64,000 nucleotides of DNA, from positions 1 to 64,000 of the forward strand of contig PDHQ01000039.1 of assembly GCA_003339415.1 (NCBI GenBank), given 5' to 3'. Origin of the DNA: Ophiocordyceps camponoti-saundersi (nom. inval.). Its lineage: Eukaryota > Ascomycota > Sordariomycetes > Hypocreales > Ophiocordycipitaceae. The notes beneath the pieces were generated by a model, which searched no databases, was not told the origin of the DNA, and was given only the letters and a program-made list of their open reading frames with translations. The position numbers and the translations under genes were made by a program. This document shows positions 24,945 to 35,803 of the stretch, piece by piece (within the stretch, counting starts at the first letter, position 1; each line of letters begins with the position of its first letter).

Positions 24945-25499
24945 ACAGATGCTTGCTCAGCTTATCCGTAACTTCGTAAGCACCTGGCACTTATCACGTT
25001 AGCAAATAATAAAACGACATGATTCTTGGTGCTTCGACCAAAAAGTGCGCAGTGCAGTGCAGCATTTGGTCATGGATACGATATTACAGAGCGAAAGGGC
25101 AATCACTGGCAAAATGCAAGGCCTGCGCGCAAACATCTAGTCTTTTCAGTACTGACTCAGTCGTTCATCTAAAGGATACAACTTTTCGTCTTCCTACCAC
25201 TCTCCATGTATCTGCCCCATGAGCCTTCAGCATGGTCGTTCATGCCGAATCATCTGTCCGCCCCCAACAATAATCTCTGCGCAAAGGTTTTTTTTTTCGT
25301 GGGTTTTGTCTTTTCCGTTTTTTTTTTCTCATTTTCTTCCCTATTGGTACCGCATTGCATCAAGAACCTGCCGTTCAATCCTGACGGCGCCTATCCAGGC
25401 CATCCCCAAGTCAAACCAGTAAACACGAAACAAGCCTCAGCTCCCATCAGCTGGTACCTATAGTCGTGCCTGGATGTCCAATAGTGTCGACAGTCCGAC
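24945..25499. other. Spacer downstream of the SUMO protease gene
   Basis: About 555 bases between element B and the protease stop codon, with T-rich runs near 25287-25330. It probably holds the protease 3' UTR. No gene seen. Confidence 0.55.
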
Positions 25500-28400
25500 C
25501 TAATATACCCCCAGGTCAAATTCCCCGGTGAAACCGCCGTTAAGTAGCATGCATGCGATGCGGATGCGCTGCAGTGGCATGTCGGCCGCAGCATATGTGT
25601 GAATGGGACTCAAGCCTAGAGCCATGCACATGGCATTGGTGAGGGCGAAAACGCCGCAGTCGTGCCCATTCGTCTGGACCGGCGTTTCCTCCTGCACCAC
25701 GCTCCACTCGGCACCATCAAATTTCTCCTGCAAAAATTCTTTGAGCCACGACATGGCCAGAGTTGTGAATGTCGATGATCCACGAGGGTTCAGAGAATCG
25801 AGATGCATAACGGTTTTCTGGCCAGGACGAACCACCAGCATGGTCCAGTGCGCCCGATCGCAGATGGGCAGGAGAATAGTTTCCACGCTCAGGAAATTGT
25901 TTCTCGTAACGCCGCAGCGCCGGAGCTTCCGCTCAGTACCACGAGGACCCTTGGTGAGTAGGTCCTTAAAGAAGAAAGAGTTTAGAGTCAGACATTTCCG
26001 TGTCTGTCTCCTCACATCGTCGATACCGGCGGCTTCGTTAATTGCTTTGTCCATCCAGAGGAGTGTGCCGTTGATAATTTCATCGTTCAGCCATTGTGTC
26101 GGTGGGACAACTGTAGCGAAGTCATGTCGCCTCAAATCACTGCCCTCGCTGGTTTTGGCCAGCGTCCTCGAAGCTGTGGCAGTGAGTGTGCCTTGGGCCG
26201 CGTTGACCCATTGCTGACTCGGGAGAGAGACAAGAGGACGCCGGGGCAGACGTAGACCGCGTGTTCCAATAAGACCCTCCCTGGTAAGCCTTTCTTCGTA
26301 TTCGCGCTGAGCTGCCTCTGCGGCGACCCGCCTGGCCTCTTCCTCGGCAGCGCGCCTGGCCTCTTCCTCGGCAGCGCGCCTGGCCTCCTCCTCGGCAGCG
26401 CGCCTGGCCTCTTCCTCGGCAGCGCGCCTGGCCTCCTCCTCGGCAGCGCGCCTGGCCTCCTCTTCGGCAGCGCGCCTGGCCTCTTCCTCTGCAAAGCGTC
26501 TGGCTTCCTCCTCAGCCAGGCGTTGAGCCTCCTCCTCGGCGCGTTTGGCCTCCTCTTCGGCACGGCGTTTGGCCTCTTCTTCTTCGGCCTTCTGTCTCGC
26601 CTCTTCCTCAGCTTTCTTCAGCTTCGCTCGGTAAGCATCCCGGTAAGAAGTGTCCACCAGACCCTTCTTGATGAGTCTGTCTAGAAGCTCTGAAAGAGGC
26701 ACATCTGTAAGCCCCTCACAAGCCGGGAGATTGACGAGCTCTTGAAGCCGGGCCGGCGCCTGAGCCTTACGTAGAGCATCTCTTTCCTTCCATGCCTCTG
26801 AGGGTGGATCAGGTGCAGACCACAGGGGTTTCCAGGGTTCGTCAGTCTCCCCCTGTGTGCGATCGTAGAAGTAGCTTGGGATGCTGAAATTAGGTCTGAA
26901 GCGTGGCATGCGGACCAAGTTGTTTTGCGCCGACAGACGCAAAGGCGCCCGACCGACAGTGGTGAAGGGAACATCAGGATTACGTCGCTCCTCGTCGGCT
27001 TCAATCAGTCTAGGGACATCTAGTCCCAAATGAGTCCGCGGGCGAGGACTGATGGTATTTTCCGTAAAACGGACTGTTCTGGGAGCCCGAGTTGCTGCCA
27101 GTCGTGGTGGAGTACGTCGTGTGGCGCGGTTGGCGAGAATCGATCTAGGCCGTCTGGCATGCGCGACTGGTGTTCTCGGCTCAACCTCAGTGATGTACTG
27201 ATCCTGAATAGCACTATGTGCGTCGCTCTCGCGATAAAAATGAGCGCGAAAAAGTTGAGGCGTCATTGACTGGATTCTCCACTCCATGTAATTAGCGCAC
27301 CACTTCCTGAACCTGCTGGTATCAGCCTCTGTAACGACAGGCGGCGTGTCAGGGACTGGCGTAGATGCAATGGTGTCCGTCGTCAGTTCGGGGACATCCT
27401 GGCCGGTTTCTTCTCGAACGAAACTTTCGCTCTCCTCCTCCGGATAGAAACCAGGAAAGCGGAACTGCCGATCTAATTCGATGCGTGGTTCAGGTGGGAA
27501 CGTCTTGCAGATGTTATCACGGAAGATCCCAGGCACAATGAAGCTGGGGACAGGCTTGGACTCGTCGATGGCCTGCAAGTCCACGGCCATCTGATCGGTT
27601 AAGGCAGTTGGAAACTGTGTCTCGGGACGATCCGGAGAAAGCTCAAGAATTTCATCGCAAAAAGAGGGCAACGCTGGGGCTGAGAAGAAAAGTACAGCCA
27701 TCTTGAGCCTCTGTCGATCCAGGTCGTTGAGCCCGTACTCCAAAGATTCCGGCACGAGAGCATGCTTGTTTTTATGGGTGAAGAAAAATCCAATGTTGTA
27801 AATAACGTTGGACACCGTGATGCAGTTGTCCACATTGCGAAACCATGCGTCACAGAGGTCATCAACATCGGTAAACACAAGTGTCAGGCCAGTCATCCTT
27901 CCGAAGACAAATTGAAGTGGTCGAAGGCGCCTGTTCATGTTGGCCCGTAAATCGTCGTTGTCACCACAGGTTTTGGAAATGATGTTACAGATCAGGCGCA
28001 AACGGTCGAGCAGATCGTCTTTATCTTGCACCAGCTTGCGAACGGAGTCCTCATCCTGGAGCCAGTACGCGCAGACGTCTTCCACAGAAGTAAGCTTGAA
28101 ACGCTTGTTGGCGACGTGTGGTTCGTCGGAATCCGGAACAGCGACATATTGGCGTTGCTCCAAGACGTTGTAGGCGACAGGAATAGCGCGCATGAGTTTT
28201 CCGCCAAAAGCGGTGACGGTAGAATAAATGTTGGACATCATCGCGGTGATGCGTCCGAAGACAGTTCCTCCAGACATACAGGGTGGCGTCTCAGCTTCCT
28301 AGGCTGGGCCACGCGTGTTGTGTGGAGGTGTGTGTCCCTCTCGTTGGATAGTCACAGAGGTGCTACCCGGGAGACTATGTAGCTCCGCGACGAGATCGAT

Positions 28401-28829
28401 CTCAGTAGTCTCAGCAGGTCTCTTGCGTGAGCCAACGCCAGCGGTCGTAGAACGGGAGAGCTGATTTCCGCCAACGCCACATCTCCGCAGTGGGGGCACG
28501 TAAACTTCTCGAATTTCCGCGAGAGCGGGGTTGTTGGGCCACAGCCACGGAAACCTGGTGTCTGCGATGAGACGCGTGTATGGAAGTGGGTGTTCCCAGC
28601 GTGGCGGGGTTGTTCGCCGCGGGTGGTAGTAGGGCGACAATGTAGCTGAGTTGTCATTCAAATTCCTGGTTGGCGTAGAAGGCTGACCAGTAGCGGCAGC
28701 GAGACGATGAATAGTATTGCGCTGCTCGAAGGCAGGCAGGCGCTGGAGAGAGCGATCTGACGCCCGATGCCTCGCCCGATGCCTGGCGTCAATAGCCTGA
28801 GCTGCCCAGCTAATGCCGTGCACAGGCAT
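25500..28829 (-). CDS. Ulp1-type SUMO/Ubl protease (peptidase C48)
   Basis: Cysteine protease expected to process SUMO or remove it from substrates, as Ulp1/Ulp2 do. The C-terminal catalytic domain has W-L-N-D-E-I-I-N, then H-W-T-M-L-V-V (His), H-L-D-S-L-N-P (Asp), Q-T-N-G-H-D-C-G-V-F (oxyanion Gln and catalytic Cys); in the proposed 1090-aa protein these are about 975, 992, 1033 and 1039. The main open frame runs from ATG 28277 (925 aa). Upstream, in the same frame, lies 28829-28302, separated by one TAG at 28299-28301; a 57-nt intron 28355-28299 (GTGACT..CTAG) would remove the stop and join both parts. I prefer that model, but a start at 28277 is possible. The middle holds a run of near-identical octads A-E-E-E-A-R-R-A. 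A nuclear or nuclear-pore location is family inference. Confidence 0.82.
26329..26500 (-). repeat. 24-bp minisatellite coding A-E-E-E-A-R-R-A
   Basis: The 24-bp unit GCGCGCCTGGCCTC plus TTCCTCGGCA repeats about seven times with few changes, inside the protease gene. Less regular units extend to about 26620. The encoded octad places Glu and Arg at i/i+4 spacing, fitting a charged single alpha-helix or coiled coil. Confidence 0.9.
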
Positions 28830-29913
28830 GCTTAGCCACGGCTATCACAGGAGAACAGGTGATAGCAAGAACAGGGTACTGCGGAGACAGGTGCGAATGT
28901 GTCTGGCAGAAAGGGCAGTGCTGATAACAGCGCTTGCGTGAAGGCAAGATGAGACAGGAGCAGACGCGTAAACAAGAAGATAGGGGGTGAGGCAACAGCC
29001 AGTGAGCAGAAAGAGCAGGAGCTCGGAGCTGAGAAAGAGAAGAACAAAAAGTATCCGTAGTAAGGTAAGAGCCCAGATAGAAGAGTGGTGGGTGCAGTGC
29101 AGTTGTGTTGATGCGTGATGGGTGATGCTTTGATGGAAGCAAGTGCAGTGCAGATGAAGGAGGAAAAAAAACAGGTCGAGGGAGGGGGAACCGCACCTCG
29201 ACTTAGTATGGACACGCGGCCTCGCGTGAGACCACGTGACTCAGTGTTGCTGGGCGACGCAGCACATCACGTGCTTCTGGCGACGCGCTACGTGTCAAAA
29301 ATAAAAACAGGCAGTGGGACTGCGAACCAGCAGTATCGTAAGATAGGTAGGTGTGTTGTATGTATGTATGTATGTGGGCGGATGTGTGGTTGGCGAGAGA
29401 CGGTCAGCCGATGCATTCGAGACGGAGGAGTTTTTAAGCGGCCCTCCCAGCGAGCTATTCCAACTCGACCTGTAGGTAGGTACCCGTTGTCCTCGACTCC
29501 TTGGTTCTTAGCTGAGCCGGCCCGACATTCGAGGTGGATACCTACCTACCTAGATAGGTAGGTACTTACCTTAGTGCGCCAAGCAGGGCTCCCAACATTG
29601 AATTATGTATGTCAACAGTACCTAGCGATGCTAGTTACAGTCAGTGTAACACTGTGATCGAGCCACTGTTCTCAGCCACATGCCCTGTTATACTTATACC
29701 TCTAACCCAGGCTCTGTTAGAGGGTTTTCCAATGCTCACAGCGCGGCTTGGCGCCCGATGGTACCTATGTATGTATGTAAGGACAACGGTTCACTGATAC
29801 AGTTTTGCTAGAAGTACTCCGTAGAAAGTACCCGTTGCCAGTTGGATCATGGGGTCTACCGTCTGGCCTATTACTGTCAGTCTATTAGGACAACCCTCCT
29901 AATCCGTAGATAC
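28830..29913. promoter_or_regulatory. Divergent upstream region of protease and kgd1
   Basis: Low-complexity DNA between the two divergent genes. CACGTG palindromes lie at 29233-29238 (followed by ACTCA) and 29278-29283, typical bHLH binding sites. A GTAT microsatellite lies at about 29357-29374, and TACCTACCTACC / GGTAGGTAGGTA motifs form a palindrome at about 29539-29570. Open frames at 28810-29215 are low-complexity and not credible genes. Confidence 0.55.
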
Positions 29914-30154
29914 ATCCCTTTAAGTGCGGTAACGCCGCATTCTAAGTACTGAGATCCATATAAGTGACTAAGCTTAAAGATACAGCTATCGCCTGGCAAA
30001 ATGCTAGTCGCGATTTGTATAGCGCTTGATAGCTGGTACTTCGCGAGTAGAGCTCTCTTCGTATAAAAATAAGTACCACTAGCTACGCGATATATGATTG
30101 GCGATAAACCCTGCTATGGTACTTAGAATGCGGCGTTACCGCACTCAAAGGGAT
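29914..30154. mobile_element. MITE-like element, 241 bp, 36-bp inverted repeats
   Basis: Left end 29914-29949 and right end 30119-30154 are inverted complements over 36 bp with one mismatch (ATCCCTTTAAG against ATCCCTTTGAG), containing GTGCGGTAACGCCGCATTC. The interior (about 170 bp) is moderately AT-rich and codes nothing. TA occurs next to both ends (29911-29912 and 30154-30155), but the exact duplication is ambiguous. It lies about 215 bp before the kgd1 start codon, in its promoter or leader. Confidence 0.82.
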
Positions 30155-30369
30155 ATGCTATTGCTGACATATCTTTAAAGGGACCTCGGATCGACGTCTA
30201 AACCACATCTCCTCGTCTTTCCCTCTCGACTCTAGCCGTCAGGAGCTCGAGCAAATGCATCTTGCCTCTCACTCCTGAAGCATCTCGCTCCGCTGATCTG
30301 TTTTCCTGAGTCGGCCACCGACTTCTCGAGCCTCATCGAAAGCGCTTCACCCTTCAGCCTTTGCTTGAC
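30155..30369 (+). promoter_or_regulatory. kgd1 leader region
   Basis: CT-rich leader directly upstream of the kgd1 ATG (for example CTCCTCGTCTTTCCCTCTCG near 30209), common at fungal transcription starts. Confidence 0.45.
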
Positions 30370-33300
30370 ATGTTGAGCAAATCTGTCCGTGCCGCTGGGC
30401 GGCCACTGCTTCGGCGTGCCGGACCTCCCTCATCGCCTTCAAGAAACTCCATACCCACATTCGTCACTATGAGCTCGCCACGAGGAGCCGTTGCCTTGCA
30501 TATACCCGCCGTCCTAATGACAGCTACCCGCTCTTACGCCACAAGTGCGACTCACTCGCCCCCCGATCCGAGGGATAACTTTCTGTCCGGCAGCACTGCG
30601 AATTACATCGACGAGATGTATATGCAATGGAAGCATGATCCAAAAAGTGTGCATGTCTCGTGGCAGGTCTACTTCAAGAACATGGAGAATGGCGACATGC
30701 CCATTTCTCAGGCGTTCCAGCCGCCTCCCAACCTAGTGCCCAATATGACTGGCGGCGTACCTCGTCTTGGTGGCGGCCTGACGCTCGAGGATGGTTCTGA
30801 TGTTACCAATCATCTAAAAGTCCAGTTGCTGGTGCGCGCCTACCAAGCCCGCGGACATCACAAAGCCAACATTGATCCCCTCGACATTCGCACTACCGCC
30901 ACCGGCTTCGGCAACATTAAGCCAAAGGAGCTCACTCTCGAGCACTACGGGTTTACGGAAGGGGACCTCGACACGGAATATACTCTGGGACCCGGCATTC
31001 TACCGCGATTCAAGAAAGACGGCCGCGTCAAGATGACACTTCGCGAAATTATAGCCGCATGCGAGAAGATCTACGCGGGCTCGTACGGCGTGGAATTTAT
31101 TCATATTCCAGATCGCGAGAAATGCGATTGGCTTCGTGAACGCCTCGAGGTTCCCCAACCCTTCAAATATTCTATCGACGAGAAGCGTCGCATTCTTGAT
31201 CGCCTGATTTGGAGCTCCAGCTTCGAGGCTTTTCTTGCAACAAAATATCCCAACGACAAACGCTTTGGGCTCGAAGGCTGCGAAACTCTGGTTCCTGGGA
31301 TGAAGGCGCTGATAGACCGCAGTGTCGACTATGGCGTTAAGGACATCGTCATTGGCATGCCCCATCGCGGCAGACTCAACGTACTCAGCAACGTTGTCCG
31401 CAAACCCAACGAATCCATTTTCTCCGAATTTGCTGGAACTGGTGGTGCCGAGGACGAAGGCTCGGGTGACGTCAAGTATCACCTGGGCATGAACTTCGAG
31501 CGCCCCACTCCGTCAGGAAAACGCGTTCAGCTCTCCTTAGTCGCCAATCCGTCTCACTTGGAAGCTGAGGACCCTGTGGTCCTCGGCAAGACCCGTGCTA
31601 TTCAACATTACAATAACGATGAGAAGACGCACAGAACCGCCATGAGTGTTCTGCTGCATGGTGATGCTGCGTTTGCTGCCCAGGGCATTGTTTATGAATG
31701 TCTGGGATTCCACTCACTTCCCGCCTTTTCCACTGGTGGCACTGTCCACCTGGTCGTGAACAATCAGATCGGTTTCACCACCGATCCTCGGTTCGCCCGC
31801 TCCACGGCATACTGTACCGACATTGCCAAAGCCATCGACGCACCTGTTTTCCATGTCAATGCCGACGATGTTGAGGCCGTTAACTTCGTCTGTCAGCTCG
31901 CCGCTGACTGGCGCGCCGAATTTCAGCACGACGTCGTCATCGATCTCATCTGCTACCGCAAGCACGGTCATAATGAGACTGATCAGCCTTCATTTACGCA
32001 GCCGCTCATGTACAAGCGCATTCACTCCAAGAAGCCCCAGATCGACGTCTACGTAAACAAGCTACTTCAGGACGGTACCTTCACCAAGGAGGATGTCGAG
32101 GAGCACAAGCAGTGGGTGTGGGGAATGCTGGAGGAGAGCTTCAACAAGTCCAAGGACTACCAGTCGACGTCTAAGGAGTGGACTACTTCCGCCTGGAACG
32201 GCTTCAAATCCCCAAAGGAGCTCGCTGCCGAGATTCTGCCTCATCATGCAACCAAGGTCGACAGGAAGACGTTGGATCACGTCGGAGAAGTCATAGGAAC
32301 GGTTCCCGAGGGTTTCCATATCCATCGCAACCTGAAGCGCATACTTAGTAATCGGACCAAGTCGGTCATCGAGGGACACAATATTGACTTTCCTACGGCC
32401 GAGGCACTCGCTTTTGGATCTTTGGTCACGGAGGGCTACCACGTGCGCGTGTCTGGTCAGGACGTTGAACGGGGTACATTCTCGCAGCGGCATGCCGTCT
32501 TCCACGATCAGGAGACAGAGGAAACTTACGTTCCCCTTCAGCATATAAGTAAGGATCAAGGCAAGTTCGTCATTGCAAACTCATCTCTCAGCGAGTTCGG
32601 TGCACTTGGTTTCGAGTACGGTTACTCACTGTCGTCTCCGAACGCACTTGTCATGTGGGAGGCACAGTTCGGCGACTTTGCCAATAACGCTCAGTGCATT
32701 ATTGACCAGTTCATCGCTTCTGGGGAAGTTAAATGGATGCAACGGACAGGTCTTGTCATGTCGCTTCCGCATGGATATGACGGCCAAGGCCCCGAGCATT
32801 CTTCAGGACGTCTCGAGCGGTACCTGCAGCTGTGTAACGAGGACCCGCGCATCTTCCCGTCGGAGGAGAAGCTTGCTCGTCAACACCAAGACTGCAATAT
32901 GCAGATTGCCTACATGACCACTCCAGCCAATTTGTTTCATGCACTGCGTCGACAGATGCAGCGTCAGTTCCGGAAACGTACGCGTTGCCCTTGCTTATCA
33001 ACGAACCCCCGCTGACCCTATCACAGCACTCATCATCTTCTTCTCGAAGGCTCTTCTCCGTCATCCCCTCGCACGGTCCGACATGGATGACTTCGCCGGA
33101 GAAAATGCCGGTTTCAAATGGATCATTCCCGACCCTGAGCATGAGAGCGGCAGCATAAAGCCTCCCGAGGAAGTCGACCGTGTGATTCTCTGCACCGGCC
33201 AAGTGTGGACAAGCTTGTATAAATATCGCGCAGACCACAACATCGACAACGTCGCGCTCACCCGCATCGAGCAGCTGAATCCATTCCCTTGGAAACAGTT

Positions 33301-33571
33301 GAAAGACAATCTGGACATGTATCCCAATGCCAAAACCATTGTTTGGGCTCAAGAGGAACCTCTCAACGCTGGAGCCTGGAGCTTCACGCAGCCGCGTATA
33401 GAGACGTTACTTAACCAGACTAAGTATCACGACCGCAAGCACGTCATGTACGCCGGCCGCAACCCGAGCGCTTCCGTCGCGACAGGCATGAAGCAGGTAC
33501 ATTCTAAAGAGGAGCATGAACTTCTGGAGATGGCCTTTACTGTGAAGCAGGACAAGCTAAAGGGTGAATAA
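30370..33571 (+). CDS. kgd1: 2-oxoglutarate dehydrogenase E1, mitochondrial
   Basis: E1 of the 2-oxoglutarate dehydrogenase complex in the mitochondrial matrix: thiamine-diphosphate-dependent decarboxylation of 2-oxoglutarate and transfer of succinyl to E2 lipoamide. Proposed exons are 30370-32977 and 33027-33571 (1050 aa); the 49-nt intron (GTACGC..TCACAG, branch GCTGACC) removes an in-frame stop and joins F-R-K-P-L-I-I-F-F-S-K. An Arg/Ser-rich presequence covers about residues 1-60, followed by the E1 start motif N-Y-I-D-E-M-Y. Hallmarks are [16 protein letters not shown], the TPP region [13 protein letters not shown], and the transketolase-like [13 protein letters not shown]. Length fits the family. 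The first codons of the open frame (TTG) precede the ATG and are not used. Confidence 0.96.
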
Positions 33572-34138
33572 TTTTGTGGATCCCACATCACGTTGAGAAG
33601 GCATCGGGGGATATTTGAGGATGCTGGCAGAGAGCAACTTACCAGACATATCGAGAGGTGCGAAAGAATTGGCGTCTCGAGTGTACCTCCAAGTGGGAGA
33701 GTTTCGATGATGATTACTCGAGAAGGCAGCCACTAGCTTTATGAGGTTCTGTCAGGCGAAGTCAAAGAATAACGTGCTTCGATCAGTAGATAGTTATTCG
33801 TCCGTTAGGCCACGGAAGACCCCGTGATCCAATTACTGACGGGGTTCAGCGTACGGATACGAGGATCGATATTCAGGAGAGCATCACGTCTTGTTACAAA
33901 GTGTCAGATAGAATTAAGATTTCACGGTTTCTAAAGAAGGGCTTAGACTGCCGGCCTCTGCTCATACATTACCTGACGCCATGTCTCTACGGATAGATAT
34001 GCTAACAAGTTCCTTCTCTTGTTATGTCCGATATTGTGTGCACGTCTCTTGGCATGCCGGTAGGCACTTAAAGCGTTATTCTAGTGTTCGTCATCGGGAA
34101 GATAAATTGTAACATCTGCGACCTCAGCCATGACAAGA
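33572..34138. other. Convergent 3' spacer
   Basis: About 570 bases between kgd1 and cia1 stops. No gene or repeat seen. Confidence 0.6.
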
Positions 34139-35482
34139 CTAGGTACTCGTCAGAGGCTCCAAGTTCTCGAGCGTCACCCCCCAGGTACGGACCAAGCCGT
34201 CGTCACCAGTCGTTACTAGCATTTCTTCCTCTCCTCGCCGATCACCGACAGCGTCATCGTATCGGCGGCACCACGTTATGTGGTTGATCTCATAGGGTCC
34301 ATGGGCGTTTGGAAATGTGGCAACGAGGTTCCACGAGGTCGCAGGTGAAAGCGGTGAAGGCTGTGAGCTCAAGGTGTGGCTAGCGTCGACAGCGGCTGTA
34401 ATCAGGCCAGAAGCTCGAGTCGGCGAGGTTTCTCTATAAATGGCAATGGTACCGTCACTGCCTGCGCTGGCGATAAGTCCCGACTGCCCACTCCAAGCAG
34501 CGGCGTAGATGTCCCTATCGTGTACCCCAGGCAAGACGGCAGTACAGTTCCACGTTTCCCGCAATGATGGCCTCATCGTATTGGGAATTCTCCCAAGGCC
34601 GCTACCGAAGTTAAATTCTTCAGCTACCTTGCGGTCATCACCAATGTCCTCCTCGAGAGTCCATATACGCGCCGTGGCATCCGCGGAGAATGTCAAAAGA
34701 CGTGGAAAGCGATCGCGTGGAGCTGTGTTGGACTCCCACTGGACACCCCAAACAGTGCCCTGGTGGCCTTCGAGAACGGATACACAAACGAATTCCGCGT
34801 CTTCATCCTCCCGCCATATACGGGCTGTGTTGTCGTAGCTGGCACTGGCGAGAACATCTGGACTGTAGCAACGACGGGCGTTGCGCCCGGGAACGTCGGG
34901 ACACCAGGCCACGGCCTTGACATCGCCTTCGTGTTCTTCAAGAATGGCCTGTGTCTGCCACTCGTCCTCGGCTCCGGACGAGCGGCCAACGTCTTCCCAG
35001 ATCCAGACCGATTTGTCGCGCGAGCAGGTGGCTAGATAGGCGCCAGATGGCGAAAAGGCGCAAGACTTGATCTCGGCCCCGTGACCCTCGAGCAGCACAG
35101 TAAAATCCCAATCTTGGTCACCATCTGATCGGCCTTCATCGCCAGCCTCGGCCGCCACCCGTGTCTCCATTTCCGACCCTCCATCGGTATCGAAATGCCA
35201 GAGTCCGGCGTTGAAATCGAAGCTGCCTGTGACCAGGCAGAGTTTGTTCGATGGTAGACCAGGCTCCCAGCTAACGGAGCGGACGGAACGAGAGTGGCCG
35301 CCAGTCAGCGTACTATGGGCGGTCAGAGTAACGAGGGAGAAGACAGTGACGCCCTTGGCGTGCGCAGTAGCAAGCAGGGGGAGACTGGGATGTGGCACCG
35401 AGACCCAGGCTCGTTCATGAAGGTCGGGTAGAAGATGGCTCAGTGGAACAATTTCCGTCGCTGATGGCTTCGGGGGCGGCAT
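34139..35482 (-). CDS. cia1: Cytosolic iron-sulfur assembly WD40 protein Cia1
   Basis: Single-exon WD40 propeller (447 aa) of the CIA targeting complex, which passes Fe-S clusters to cytosolic and nuclear apoproteins. WD signatures include G-H-S-R-S-V-R-S-V-S-W, G-H-G-A-E-I-K-S-C-A-F-S-P-S-G, C-S-R-D-K-S-V-W-I-W-E, E-H-E-G-D-V-K-A-V-A-W and S-A-S-Y-D-N-T-A-R-I-W; the order and the long acidic insert between early blades are typical of fungal Cia1. It is longer than yeast Cia1 because of Ser/Asp-rich loops. The ATG at 35482 is the first in frame. It is divergent from rad3, whose product family is a known client of this pathway. Confidence 0.9.
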   Translation of the reverse strand: MPPPKPSATEIVPLSHLLPDLHERAWVSVPHPSLPLLATAHAKGVTVFSLVTLTAHSTLTGGHSRSVRSVSWEPGLPSNKLCLVTGSFDFNAGLWHFDTDGGSEMETRVAAEAGDEGRSDGDQDWDFTVLLEGHGAEIKSCAFSPSGAYLATCSRDKSVWIWEDVGRSSGAEDEWQTQAILEEHEGDVKAVAWCPDVPGRNARRCYSPDVLASASYDNTARIWREDEDAEFVCVSVLEGHQGTVWGVQWESNTAPRDRFPRLLTFSADATARIWTLEEDIGDDRKVAEEFNFGSGLGRIPNTMRPSLRETWNCTAVLPGVHDRDIYAAAWSGQSGLIASAGSDGTIAIYRETSPTRASGLITAAVDASHTLSSQPSPLSPATSWNLVATFPNAHGPYEINHITWCRRYDDAVGDRRGEEEMLVTTGDDGLVRTWGVTLENLEPLTST

Positions 35483-35803
35483 GACTTTGACGATGACACC
35501 CTTGAAGGCGCTCTAGGTTGTAGTGCGGGCACCCGGTGACGCATGAGGTTAGTTGCAAGCCTCGTTATCCCCATGGTAGGTATATTCCAGCGCAGCTGTA
35601 TGTATGTATGTCGTGTGGAACAGTGGAAGTCGTCTGTCTCTTATCATCACGTGCTCTCGCGATAGTTTGCTATCACGGATCACCCTATTGAATCCTATTC
35701 CTAGAAGCGAGACGTCATCGGCCAGTATCAAAGCTTCGAAGCAGCTCACTCTTCGCCCATTATCACGGCCTGACGGAAAATCCGGCCGCTGACTGACGGC
35801 ACA
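35483..35803. promoter_or_regulatory. Bidirectional promoter cia1 / rad3
   Basis: The 321 bases between two divergent start codons must serve both genes. They contain CACGTG at 35648-35653 and TCTCGCGA at 35655-35662, both palindromic and so usable in either direction. Confidence 0.6.

Noticed and set aside
23237..24990. Small open frames inside the TRIM-like elements
   Set aside because: They follow from triplet-rich GAA/CGG composition and are not preserved between elements A and B.
26329..26500. CRISPR-like array
   Set aside because: Units are contiguous without unique spacers, lie in a coding frame, and the organism is eukaryotic.
26132..26563. Arg/Pro-rich 143-codon frame over the protease repeat
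   Set aside because: It is the shifted reading of the 24-bp repeat in the protease gene; its regularity comes from the repeat, not from selection on a second protein.
28810..29215. Two overlapping minus-strand frames of about 128 codons upstream of the protease
   Set aside because: Low-complexity Ser/Pro/Leu content with no family resemblance; better seen as the CT-rich promoter/leader.
32978..33026. Apparent frameshift/nonsense break splitting kgd1
   Set aside because: A normal 49-nt intron with branch site explains it exactly and restores the conserved sequence.
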